64,000 nucleotides of DNA from Paragorgia papillata (taxonomy: Eukaryota > Cnidaria > Anthozoa > Scleralcyonacea > Coralliidae): contig JAWNZC010000025.1 of assembly GCA_035771165.1 (NCBI GenBank), positions 682,001 to 746,000 on the forward strand, written 5' to 3'. The translations under genes and the position numbers were made by a program. The notes beneath the pieces are model-generated. The model was not told the DNA's origin, did not search any database, and saw only the letters and a program-made list of their open reading frames with translations. Below, piece after piece: positions 20,961 to 30,700 of the stretch; within the stretch, counting starts at the first letter, position 1; every line of letters begins with the position of its first letter.

Positions 20961-21152
20961 TCAGGTAAGTATGCTTTGTTTTGTTGTGGAGATTTTTGAT
21001 TGGCTGGTTTGGTGATCGTGCATGTAGAAACTTGGGTCGAGTCGGAATCTCCTCGGTGTCGACGGTACAACGGTCAGTTCCGACTTGGCGGTTGATACAT
21101 AAGCAAGCGAATTAAGAGAAATACTCACGATTAGAAGAAAAGTAAAATCCAT
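20961..21152 (-). CDS. candidate signal-peptide first exon (hypothetical)
   Basis: A 63-codon minus-strand frame starts MDFTFLLIVSISLNSLAYVS, a plausible secretion signal. The sequence after codon 8 reads GTGAGT, a strong splice donor, so only 21,129-21,152 might be coding, joined to an exon I cannot see further left. Equally it may be a chance frame. No domain is recognisable in the remaining residues. Confidence 0.2.
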   Translation of the reverse strand: MDFTFLLIVSISLNSLAYVSTAKSELTVVPSTPRRFRLDPSFYMHDHQTSQSKISTTKQSILT

Positions 21153-21492
21153 GATGTTCCTGAACCAGATCAGATTTCGTTATTTTGTGACGATGGCAAC
21201 ATGACCTATTTCGGGTTTCGTGGTATTTATCCAGGCCGTATAATTATCTGTTTACAAGAGAAAAAAGATGCATGTTAGTGTGTGATCGTCGACATGACAC
21301 GAACCGTGATGGAATGTTGTTTGTTGATTTTTTTTTAAAGTGGGGAAGGGGGCCGTACTCGGATGTAGTGCGATACCGAGACAACCCGTGGCCAGGGCGA
21401 AGCAAGCTCCAAATGCCATTAACTTCTAGTTTACAATTTTCTAATTTCCTACTGTACAGTGTGTATAAAAAACCCGGAACCCTTAGAAAATG

Positions 21493-21738
21493 AATTAGTA
21501 TTCTGTTCAAACAACTTATTGTACTAGTGTGAAAGCCCTAAACACCTCTGAGCCATGGATGCGTAAAAAACACGGTCTTATACACCTGGGAAATTAAGAT
21601 AACTTGAAGTGTATGCATGGTGAAAGTATTTAAAAGCCTTTTCTCTTCCTGTTTAACTTATGTGCTGATTAATTTATAACGCAACGCTTTTAGGGCTTTC
21701 AAACTACTACAATAGGTTGTTTTAAAAGAATACTAATT
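21493..21738. mobile_element. TIR element (246 bp, ~50 bp arms)
   Basis: AATTAGTATTCT at 21,493 and its complement ending at 21,738 open arms that continue through TATTGTACTAGTGTGAAAG and GCCCTAAA with a handful of mismatches. The spacer is about 145 bp of non-coding sequence. Family not determined. Confidence 0.75.
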
Positions 21739-21751
21739 AATTTTCTTCGAA

Positions 21752-21873
21752 AATGTAAGTTTGGGTGGCTATTCCAAACCATTTTCTCCACAGAAAGATG
21801 AAATCTTAAGGGGAGAAGACGAACGAATCTGTTCTGTAGGCGTGGCTTTTGAAAATTGTTCAAAATTAATATA
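21752..21873 (+). repeat. direct repeat flanking the 21,884 element, copy 1
   Basis: GGTGGCT.ATTCCAAACC through GGCGTGGCTTTTGAAAATTG recurs at 22,388-22,502 with few differences. The two copies sit on either side of the element 21,884-22,375. The minus-strand translation is open in both copies but recognised as nothing. Confidence 0.8.
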
Positions 21874-21883
21874 TGGAAAGGCT

Positions 21884-22375
21884 ACAATCCTGGACAAAAG
21901 TGCTTGGAAAATCGGCAAAGTGGCCCAACAATTTTGTCCAGGATTGTCTGAAAATGACGATTTTATGATTTTTCAATAAAACACAGCTGTCTAACTTTGT
22001 AACATTGCAAAAGATATACAGTTTAATAAAAGAGCCCCCGTCTCTGCTCCCCTTACCCCCTAAATGGGGAAGGGATCTGGAGCAGAGTCTCTGCAGAGTT
22101 CCCACCCGCACCGGTATGCGAAAATCGGCAAAGCGGCCCAACAATTTTGTCCAGGATTGTCTGAAAATGACGATTTTATGATTTTTCAATAAAACACAGC
22201 TGTCTAACTTTGTAACATTGCAAAAGATATAGAGTTTAATAAAAGAGCCCCCGTCTCTGCTCCCCTTACCCCCTAAATGGAGAAGGGAACACTGGAGCAG
22301 AGTCTCTGCAGAGTTCCCACCCGCACCGGTATGCGAAAATCGGCAAAGCGGCCCAACAATTTTGTCCAGGATTGT
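21884..22375. mobile_element. TIR element (492 bp) with internal 213 bp tandem duplication
   Basis: Exact 16 bp ends ACAATCCTGGACAAAA and TTTTGTCCAGGATTGT. The right-end sequence also occurs at 21,932-21,947 and 22,145-22,160, because a block of about 213 bp (CTGAAAATGACG... through CCCACCCGCACCGGTATGCG) is repeated in tandem. The original element may have been only ~64 bp or ~280 bp long. No coding capacity. Confidence 0.8.
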
Positions 22376-22387
22376 AGATATTCTACT

Positions 22388-22502
22388 GTAAGTTCAGGTG
22401 GCTGATTCCAAACCATTTTCTCCACAGAAAGTTGAAATCTTAAGGGGAGAAGACGAACGAATCTGTTCTGTAGGCGTGGCTTTTGAAAATTGTCCAAAAT
22501 TA
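22388..22502 (+). repeat. direct repeat flanking the 21,884 element, copy 2
   Basis: Second copy of 21,752-21,873, about 636 bases to the right. Sequence beyond 22,502 no longer matches copy 1. A ~115 bp segmental duplication is the simplest reading. Confidence 0.8.
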
Positions 22503-22688
22503 ATGACTGAAAAACGAATTGACGAAGAAGTTCCAACTGCTTCTCGGTTAGGATAGAACTCGGATCGACAATGCGCAAGTGATTGGTTGAAAATGCACCT
22601 TGAAAACATGACCGCCCAGTTGTTGCTGCAGTGACCGAGTCGTTAGAAAATTGAACCGTTAGCAAATACTTGTGGTAAACATTTTCGT

Positions 22689-22880
22689 TTAGATAAAACT
22701 TGCTTCTGGAACATTTTTTTTCCAATCCAGGATGGTTACTTGAAGGGCATGAGTTCGTCCCTCTTCATCGATGATAACGAAGTCAAAGTCTTTTGCTGCC
22801 TTAAAACGGACTACCATGGGCACGTGTTCGGATTTATAGGTCTGTATGGCTTCTTCAAAATTCGCGTCGTACGACATCAT
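22689..22880 (-). CDS. hypothetical exon, acidic N-terminal peptide
   Basis: A minus-strand frame from 22,880 begins MMSYDANFEEAIQTYKSEHV and continues with VVRFKAAKDFDFVIIDEEGR before HALQ. Composition and pattern look like real protein. A GTAACC donor-like site follows HALQ (near 22,740), which would give a ~47-codon exon. A stop lies three codons upstream of the first ATG and a transposon (22,890-23,196) starts 9 bases further on. I do not recognise the family. It may be a first exon, a retro-derived fragment, or a dead gene piece. Confidence 0.35.
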   Translation of the reverse strand: MMSYDANFEEAIQTYKSEHVPMVVRFKAAKDFDFVIIDEEGRTHALQVTILDWKKNVPEASFI

Positions 22881-22889
22881 CAGCTTTTA

Positions 22890-23196
22890 GGGGCCGAATA
22901 CATGGGGAAATTTCAGCCCGGCTGCTGAGGTAGGAAAAGAGGAGAATGATTTGAATAAGAAACACGAAGTGTGGAAATCAGCCAAGTTGTCACAAACATG
23001 CAGCATAAAACAAACATATTTAGATGTGTATTTCAAATAAACCATATTTATTCCTTCTTTATCGCTTTTCACAAGGCACTTTCTGTATTCCACACTTCGT
23101 GTTTCTCATTCAAAACATTCACTCCCTCATTTCCATCCCCCAGTAGCCGGGCTGAAATCTCAGCCCGGGCTGAAATTTCCCCATGTATTCGGCCCC
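22890..23196. mobile_element. PIF/Harbinger-like MITE (307 bp)
   Basis: Ends GGGGCCGAATACATGGGGAA and the exact inverse, with TTA directly on both sides (22,887-22,889 and 23,197-23,199). A 3 bp TWA duplication with GGG-type ends is the PIF/Harbinger pattern. Inner repeats include AGCCGGGCTGAAAT and AAACACGAAGTGTGGAA/TTCCACACTTCGTGTTT. The right arm carries an extra partial copy of its own end. No transposase. Confidence 0.8.
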
Positions 23197-23199
23197 TTA

Positions 23200-24062
23200 G
23201 AAGTACTTTATCTCTTTGATTACCCGTAGTCTAGCAAAAACCAGTTCCTCAAGAAATTTACCACTTAGGTTGCCAGCGGCCACCCGTGAGATCGATGATG
23301 CTTTCATCTAAGGAAGAGATGTTTACCGTAATCGTTTGCATTATCACCTTTAATTCAATAAACCATGCAGTAGTGCATGACTATTTTGCAAGATCTATTT
23401 TGGTGTTGTATAAAAGAAATAATGAATGTTTTCATTCGTGCAATGGTAAGAATATTTTCATTTGGTGAAAGAGGAAATATATTCAACTCGGCTGGTAATT
23501 GCATCGCAATTTGCGAAGCGCTAATTTGGAATGTTATTTTTTTACTGCACAGCTGAAACGCGCTGCTTTCATTCCGTTTATACTGCACAGACAACGCTAT
23601 TAATCTATCTGTATTCACAGGCTAGATATTATGAGCGCAAGGAAAAACACATGCACAGAAACCTTGTTAATTAACTGAAATGGTAAAAAATGCCAAACCA
23701 ATAGTATATGGCTGACAGAACTGTTTCACCAGTCTGGAAACATGCCAGCCAACTTTCTGTGGCAATTTGATTTGAGCTCATGTACAAAATGCTCAACAAT
23801 TTATGCTAATCAAAACATGAAAGGTATTTATTAAACCTTGACTTGTGTTATTTAATCTACTTATCTCTTAATAACAAACATAGCACAATATGAATAGTAT
23901 CCCAAGCAAATAATTGTGTCTGGATGCTTTTTACTTTCTTGTTTAACAGGTTTCTACAGTGTTTCATAATTTCTACACACCTTCACCCTTCTAATAAACC
24001 CAATTCTCTCCTGGCATTACCACCTTAATGTATACAGAACTCGCGATCAAGCTCTCGGCAAT
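23200..24062. other. no feature recognised
   Basis: AT-rich sequence with only short chance frames (up to 87 codons, minus strand 23,355-23,618) and no domain, splice pattern or repeat structure that I can support. Confidence 0.5.
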
Positions 24063-24628
24063 GGCCTCCGTGGCGCGGTAGTCAGAGCATTGCACTAGAA
24101 CATAGGCGGCGGAAGATAGGTTTGGTTGGGGGGGCTGAACTTCGAGCACCGAAGAGGCGAGAAACCTCTAGGGGGGTCCGGGGGCATGCCCCCCGGAAAA
24201 TTTTGAAATCTAGCGGGGAAGATTTTACAGAATCCTAAACGTTATAAAACCTTTACCGCCCACAACAATTTTTCATTATTCTTCATTTTTTTGGCATTTT
24301 GATATGGCTCATTCATAATACTTCTGGTCAGCAGTCATCAAATGCTAATACATGGAGTACTTCATGAAATGAGTTTTGAGCCATCACACGGTACGATTTT
24401 CACCAGGATTGTCACCCTGCAGTGATATGGAATTTTCAAAATGCTGTATATCAAAGATGTATAAATATTCAACGTATAATAATCGTTACCTTCAGCGCAA
24501 AGGCTCAGCCCCCCTTTTTTCCACTTTTACAAAGTTGGGGGGGGGGCTTTAGCCCCCCAGCCCCCCCCGGTTCCGCCGCCTATGCACTAGAATCGCAAGG
24601 TCGTGGGTTCAATTCCTGCCGGAAGGCC
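24063..24628 (+). repeat. tRNA-derived SINE head, split by a hAT-like insertion
   Basis: 24,063-24,100 and 24,593-24,628 together make a tRNA-like sequence. It has an A-box-like TGGCGCGGTAGTCAGAGCA, an anticodon-arm-like TTGC...GCAA with loop CTAGAAT, and a B-box GGTTCAATTCC, and the GGCCTCCG and CCGGAAGGCC ends pair imperfectly. The loop would read AGA, but the variable arm is short, unlike a serine tRNA, and the acceptor stem is flawed. A body (GTAGTTGCATTTTTCGCAAC...) continues to the right. This fits a SINE rather than a working tRNA gene. Confidence 0.7.
24101..24584. mobile_element. hAT-like MITE (484 bp) with exact 8 bp target duplication
   Basis: Ends CATAGGCGGCGGAA and TTCCGCCGCCTATG are exact inverted repeats. 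CACTAGAA is duplicated at 24,093-24,100 and 24,585-24,592 and falls in the anticodon region of the SINE. G runs and the word GGGGGTCCGGGGGCATGCCC lie inside the left end, and C runs inside the right. The same words occur in the element at 12,498. A 112-codon frame across the right end is not meaningful. Confidence 0.9.
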
Positions 24629-24853
24629 TGTGTAGTTGCATTTTTCGCAACTGGTACCGGTTTGGTCTTAAAATGTATATATTCTACACTCGAATTTTCC
24701 TTCACCAAAAATCCCCAGAACATGCTATGTAATCGAGGGAAATGCCCAATATTGCTGTAGAATAGATGTATAATTCACCCGTTCCAGCTGTTCTATAGAT
24801 CACTTAGTTATAGTGAGAGTTCTAAAATTTAGAACGCCACTTAATTAGCTAAT

Positions 24854-24991
24854 GTTACACGCTGTAATTTTTGCTGCAACTTGTGTCGCGAAAAAAAATT
24901 GTTGCAAGTTGCACGACGTGTTTTAGCGTGTAACACCTCTTCGTGCAACTTGACGCGACACAAGTTGCAGCCAAAAATTGCAGCGTGTAAC
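24854..24991. mobile_element. foldback MITE (138 bp)
   Basis: GTTACACGCTGTAATTTTTG at 24,854 and its near-exact inverse ending at 24,991 give arms of ~37 bp through GCTGCAACTTGTGTCGCG. The centre has a second inverted pair (TTGTTGCAAGTTGCACGA and TCGTGCAACTTG) around GTGTTTTAGCGTGTAACAC. The whole element folds. No coding. Confidence 0.85.
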
Positions 24992-25404
24992 TATTTTAGC
25001 TTTATAAGTGACAGGAATTATCACCTGGGTCCTGAGCAACCTGGCGCGCGTCGTTTGTACTGGGATTTTGGTAGAATCACATCGGCTGCAGAAAAATTGG
25101 TCGAAAAAATGAGGATCGGAGGAAAATAGGATCCGAAAACAGTTAAATTGGAGAGATCGAAATGTGTAGGTATTTTTGTTTTAAAGTAAATCATAATAAA
25201 CAAAAAACAGGTCATAAAACAGGTTTTCGGATCCAATCACATTTACATGACATGCCATCACTTAGGACGTGGAACATGGATACAGGTAAATAAATCTTTT
25301 AAATCTGATTGGAACTCCAACTTACCACGTTCTCTCAAAATGTTTATAAATACGGTTAAGTTTAGGGTAGAGTTATTTTAAATGAAATAAACCACCGAAA
25401 AATT

Positions 25405-25565
25405 AAAATTGAAATTTGGGGGTATGGGGGATAGGTTATCTTAAAATTTATTTGAAAAGAAATAACCCCTGAAAAAGTGATTAGGGTTAGGGTACGTTTT
25501 TGAATTGGAAAATGGTTGGAAATTTCGGGGTATGGGGGATAGGTTATCTTATAATTTTTTGAAAA
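25405..25565 (+). repeat. short tandem duplication, ~109 bp period
   Basis: GGGGTATGGGGGATAGGTTA occurs near 25,419 and again near 25,528, in similar surroundings (GAAATTT before, TCTTA.AATTT after). A nearby GATTAGGGTTAGGG is only two hexamers long. Confidence 0.7.
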
Positions 25566-26089
25566 GATTTATGGAGAGTTCAGACAGTCTGAGCCGCCTT
25601 GGATGGAAAACACGCGCTGTCCTTGTCGCGAATCAAGTCTTTGCGGTACGAATTAAAAGTACTAAAAGTTGGTTCATACATAGAGCAAAGTCAGTGAAAA
25701 GCTGGTAAACAGCTGAGAATAATTTTCGTAACGACATAATGACGTTTCTAGAATTCTAGCGGAGCACTTCATCACATGCATTTCACTCCCAGTGCATGAG
25801 GGGCTCCGCTCCAAAGGCCGTCAGTGTCTATTTTCGTTATGAAAACTATTCCTGGCAGTTTACAACCTTTTAACTTTGCTCTATTTCTAAAACACTGCAT
25901 ATACGGAGCACCGTCTAGCTAGTATAAGAAGTCTAATATTCCAAGTGAAAGTCCTCCTTTGTCAGAAAGTCAAAAGTTACGCTTCTCTTTGACGAAAGAT
26001 TTTCGCTTGAAACGTTACTCATTAGTCAAGTCAAGTCAAGTTTTAATGATTTGTAAATTTAAATATATTTACAATTGTCGTTACCTGGC

Positions 26090-26465
26090 CTAAAGCGGGA
26101 CGCCCAAACTGTCCATTACAAAGCGCGCTAAAAATATAACACTTTATTATTAAGTTCGTCGGGATGATTTGGGGGAAAAATTTCGATGCCTTCTTTTAAT
26201 TTTAACCGGCTTTCATATATATTAAAATGAGGCTAATTCTATCTTTTTGCTGGCACAGGAAAAGTTAGAAGTGGCCCAGATCTGGTTCAAGAGTTATTCG
26301 CTTTTAATGTGAGACGCCCAAACTGTCAATCACACAGCGCGCTAAAATAGAACACATTGTCGGGATGGTCTTGGGGGAAAAATTTCGATGGCTTCTTTTA
26401 ATTTAAACCCGCTTTCGTATATATCAAAATGAAGATAATTCTATCTTCTTGCTGGTTCAAGGAAA
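26090..26465 (-). repeat. inverted, diverged satellite monomers at the array's left edge
   Basis: About two satellite monomers in the orientation opposite to the rest of the array: GCGGGACGCCCAAACTGTC, GGGGGAAAAATTTCGATG, TTTAACCGGCTTTC and CCAGATCTGGTTCAAGAG are complements of array words. They are the most diverged monomers in the window. The switch to the main orientation falls at about 26,465. Just left (26,027-26,045) is a short AGTCA microsatellite. Confidence 0.85.
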
Positions 26466-27560
26466 ACTCGTTAAAAATAACGGAAGCCATCGAAATTTTC
26501 CCCCCAAAGGCTATGTCGCAAAATATAGTTAATAAAGTGTTCTATTTTTGGCGCCATGTGTAATTGACAGTTTGGGCGCTTTAAATGTGAATAACTCCTG
26601 AACCAGATGTGGGCCACTTCTAATTTTTTCTGGTCCAGCAACACGATAGAATGAGCTTCATTTTGATAGATAGGAAAGCTGGTTAAAGATAACGGAATCC
26701 ATCGAAATTTTCCCCCCAACTGAATGGGGTGATACCTTCACAGTTTCGGCGTAATCGAATAACTCTTGAACCATATCTGGGACACTTCTAATTTTTCCTG
26801 GGCCAGCAAGAATATAGAATTAGCTTCAATTTCAGATATAGGAAACCCGGCTAAAAATAACGGAAGCCTTCGAAATGTTCCCCCCAACGGCTATGTCGGC
26901 AAATATAGTCAATAAAGTGTTATAATTGACAGTTTGGGCGTTTCGCTTTAAATGCGAATAACTCTTGAACCAGATCTGAGACACTTCTAATTTTTATTGG
27001 GCCAGCAAGAATATAGAATTAGCTTCAATTTCAGATATAGGAAACCCGGCTAAAAGTAACGGAAGCCTTCGAAATGTTCCCCCCAAAGGCTATGTCGGCA
27101 AATATAGTCAATAAAGTGTTCTATTTTTGACGCGCTGTATAATTGACAGTTTGGGCGTTTCGCTGTAAATGCGAATAACTCTTGAACCAGATCTGGGACA
27201 CTTCTAATTTTTCTTGGGCCAACGAGAATATAGAATTAGCTTCAATTTCAGATATAGGAAACCCGGCTGAAAATAACGGAAGCCTTCGAAATGTTCCCCC
27301 CAAAGGCTATGTCGGCAAATATAGTCAATAAAGTGTTCTATTTTTGACGCGCTGTATAATTGACAGTTTGGGCGTTTCGCTTTAAATGCGAATAACTCTT
27401 GAACCAGATCTGGGACACCTCTAATTTCTTTTGGAACGGCAAGACGATAGAATGAGCTTCATTTTGATAGATGGGAAAGCTGGTTAAAGATAACGGAAGC
27501 CATCGAAATTTCCCCCCCAACTGAATGTGGTGGTACCTTCACAGTTTCGGCGAAAGCGAA
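26466..27560 (+). repeat. satellite array, diverged transition zone
   Basis: Forward monomers with both linker types but with many substitutions (CCCCCCAACTGAATGGGG, CCCCCCAAAGGCTATGTCG, GTCAATAAAGTGTTCTATTTTT). Long-linker monomers here often begin TTCCCCCCAAAGG, intermediate between the two linkers of the main array. No coding content. Confidence 0.85.
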
Positions 27561-27719
27561 TAACTCTTGAACCAGATCTGGGACACTTCTAAATTTTCTT
27601 GGGCCGGCAAGAATATAGAATTAGCTTCAATTTCATATATAGGAAAGCCGGCTAAAAATAACGGAAGCCTTCGAAATGTTTGCCCCAAAGGTTATGTCGG
27701 CAAATATATTCAATAAAAT

Positions 27720-27733
27720 CTTCTATTTTTGGC
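27720..27733 (+). promoter_or_regulatory. E2F-consensus word TTTGGCGC in the long linker (example copy)
   Basis: CTATTTTTGGCGCGC contains TTTGGCGC, a fit to the E2F/DP consensus TTTSSCGC. It recurs at the same place in essentially every long-linker monomer, so of the order of a hundred times across 27,000-64,000. Whether it binds anything is unknown; GC-rich islands in AT-rich satellites may simply be fixed by homogenisation. Confidence 0.3.
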
Positions 27734-30700
27734 GCGCTGTATAATTGACAGTTTGGGCGTTTCGCTTTAAATGCGAATAACCCTTGAAACATATCTGGGA
27801 CACATCTAATTTTTTTTGGACCGGCAAGACGATAGAATGAGCTTCATTTTGATAGATAGGAAAGCTGGTTAAAGATAACGGATGCCATCGAAATTTCCCC
27901 CCCAACTGAATGTGGTGGTACCTTCACAGTTTCGGCGAAAGCGAATAACTCTTGAACCAGATCTGGGACACTTCTAAATTTTCTTGGGCCAGCAAGAATA
28001 TAGAATTAGCTTCAATTTCATATATAGGAAAGCCGGCTAAAAATAACGGAAGCCTTCGAAATGTTTGCCCCAAAGGTTATGTCGGCAAATATATTCAATA
28101 AAATCTTCTATTTTTGGCGCGCTGTATAATTGACAGTTTGGGCGTTTCGTTTTAAATGCGAATAACTCTTGAACCATATCTGGGACACCTCTAATTTTTT
28201 TTGGACCGGCAAGACGATAGAATGAGCTTCATTTTGATAGATAGGAAAGCTGGTTAAAGATAACGGAAGCCATCGAAATTTCCCCCCCAACTGAATGTGG
28301 TGGTACCTAGCTTCACAGTTTCGGCGAAAGCGAATAACTCTTGAACCAGATCTGGGACACTTCTAAATTTTCTTGGGCCGGCAAGAATATAGAATTAGCT
28401 TCAATTTCATATATAGGAAAGCCGGCTAAAAATAACGGAAGCCTTCGAAATGTTTGCCCCAAAGGTTATGTCGGCAAATATATTCAATAAAATCTTCTAT
28501 TTTTGGCGCGCTGTATAATTGACAGTTTGGGCGTTTCGTTTTAAATGCGAATAACTCTTGAACCATATCTGGGACATATCTAATTTTTTTTGGACCGGCA
28601 AGACGATAGAATGAGCTTCATTTTGATAGATAGGAAAGCCGGCTAAAAATAACGGAAGCCTTCGAAATTTTTGCCCCAAAGGTTATGTCGGCAAATATAT
28701 TCAATAAAGTCTTCTATTTTTGGCGCGATGTATAATTGACAGTTTGGGCGTTTCGCTTTAAATGCGAATAACTCTTGAAACATATCTGGGACACCTCTAA
28801 TTTTTTTTGGACCGGCAAGACGATAGAATGAGCTTCATTTTGATAGATAGGAAAGCTGGTTAAAGATAACGGAAGCCATCGAAATTTCCCCCCCAACTGA
28901 ATGTGGTGGTACCTTCACAGTTTCGGCGAAAGCGAATAACTCTTGAACCAGATCTGGGACACTTCTAAATTTTCTTGGGCCGGCAAGAATATAGAATTAG
29001 CTTCAATTTCATATATAGGAAAGCCGGCTAAAAATAACGGAAGCCTTCGAAATGTTTGCCCCAAGGGTTATGTCGGCAAATATATTCAATAAAATCTTCT
29101 ATTTTTGGCGCGCTGTATAATTGACAGTTTGGGCGTTTCGCTTTAAATGCGAATAACTCTTGAAACATATCTGGGACACATCTAATTTTTTTTGGACCGG
29201 CAAGACGATAGAATGAGCTTCATTTTGATAGATAGGAAAGCTGGTTAAAGATAACGGAAGCCATCGAAATTTCCCCCCCAACTGAATGTGGTGGTACCTT
29301 CACAGTTTCGGCGAAAGCGAATAACTCTTGAACCAGATCTGGGACACTTCTAAATTTTCTTGGGCCGGCAAGAATATAGAATTAGCTTCAATTTCATATA
29401 TAGGAAAGCCGGCTAAAAATAACGGAAGCCTTCGAAATGTTTGCCCCAAAGGTTATGTCGGCAAATATATTCAATAAAATCTTCTATTTTTGGCGCGCTG
29501 TATAATTGACAGTTTGGGCGTTTCGTTTTAAATGCGAATAACTCTTGAACCATATCTGGGACACATCTAATTTTTTTTGGACCGGCAAGACGATAGAATG
29601 AGCTTCATTTTGATAGATAGGAAAGCCGGCTAAAAATAACGGAAGCCTTCGAAATTTTTGCCCCAAAGGTTATGTCGGCAAATATATTCAATAAAGTCTT
29701 CTATTTTTGGCGCGATGTATAATTGACAGTTTGGGCGTTTCGCTTTAAATGCGAATAACTCTTGAAACATATCTGGGACACCTCTAATTTTTTTTGGACC
29801 GGCAAGACGATAGAATGAGCTTCATTTTGATAGATAGGAAAGCTGGTTAAAGATAACGGAAGCCATCGAAATTTCCCCCCCAACTGAATGTGGTGGTACC
29901 TTCACAGTTTCGGCGAAAGCGAATAACTCTTGAACCAGATCTGGGACACTTCTAAATTTTCTTGGGCCGGCAAGAATATAGAATTAGCTTCAATTTCATA
30001 TATAGGAAAGCCGGCTAAAAATAACGGAAGCCTTCGAAATGTTTGCCCCAAAGGTTATGTCGGCAAATATATTCAATAAAATCTTCTATTTTTGGCGCGC
30101 TGTATAATTGACAGTTTGGGCGTTTCGTTTTAAATGCGAATAACTCTTGAACCATATCTGGGACATATCTAATTTTTTTTGGACCGGCAAGACGATAGAA
30201 TGAGCTTCATTTTGATAGATAGGAAAGCCGGCTAAAAATAACGGAAGCCTTCGAAATTTTTGCCCCAAAGGTTATGTCGGCAAATATATTCAATAAAGTC
30301 TTCTATTTTTGGCGCGATGTATAATTGACAGTTTGGGCGTTTCGCTTTAAATGCGAATAACTCTTGAAACATATCTGGGACACCTCTAATTTTTTTTGGA
30401 CCGGCAAGACGATAGAATGAGCTTCATTTTGATAGATAGGAAAGCTGGTTAAAGATAACGGAAGCCATCGAAATTTCCCCCCCAACTGAATGTGGTGGTA
30501 CCTTCACAGTTTCGGCGAAAGCGAATAACTCTTGAACCAGATCTGGGACACTTCTAAATTTTCTTGGGCCGGCAAGAATATAGAATTAGCTTCAATTTCA
30601 TATATAGGAAAGCCGGCTAAAAATAACGGAAGCCTTCGAAATGTTTGCCCCAAAGGGTTATGTCGGCAAATATATTCAATAAAATCTTCTATTTTTGGCG

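Noticed and set aside
24063..24628. Functional tRNA-Ser(AGA) gene with an intron
   Set aside because: The interruption is a 484 bp TIR element with an 8 bp duplication, not an intron. The tRNA part lacks the long serine variable arm and has a flawed acceptor stem. A SINE head fits better.
25480..25495. Interstitial telomeric repeat (TTAGGG)n
   Set aside because: Only two hexamers, and the single TTAGGG per 169 bp monomer is part of GAGTTAGGGTC. Too short for a telomere signal.
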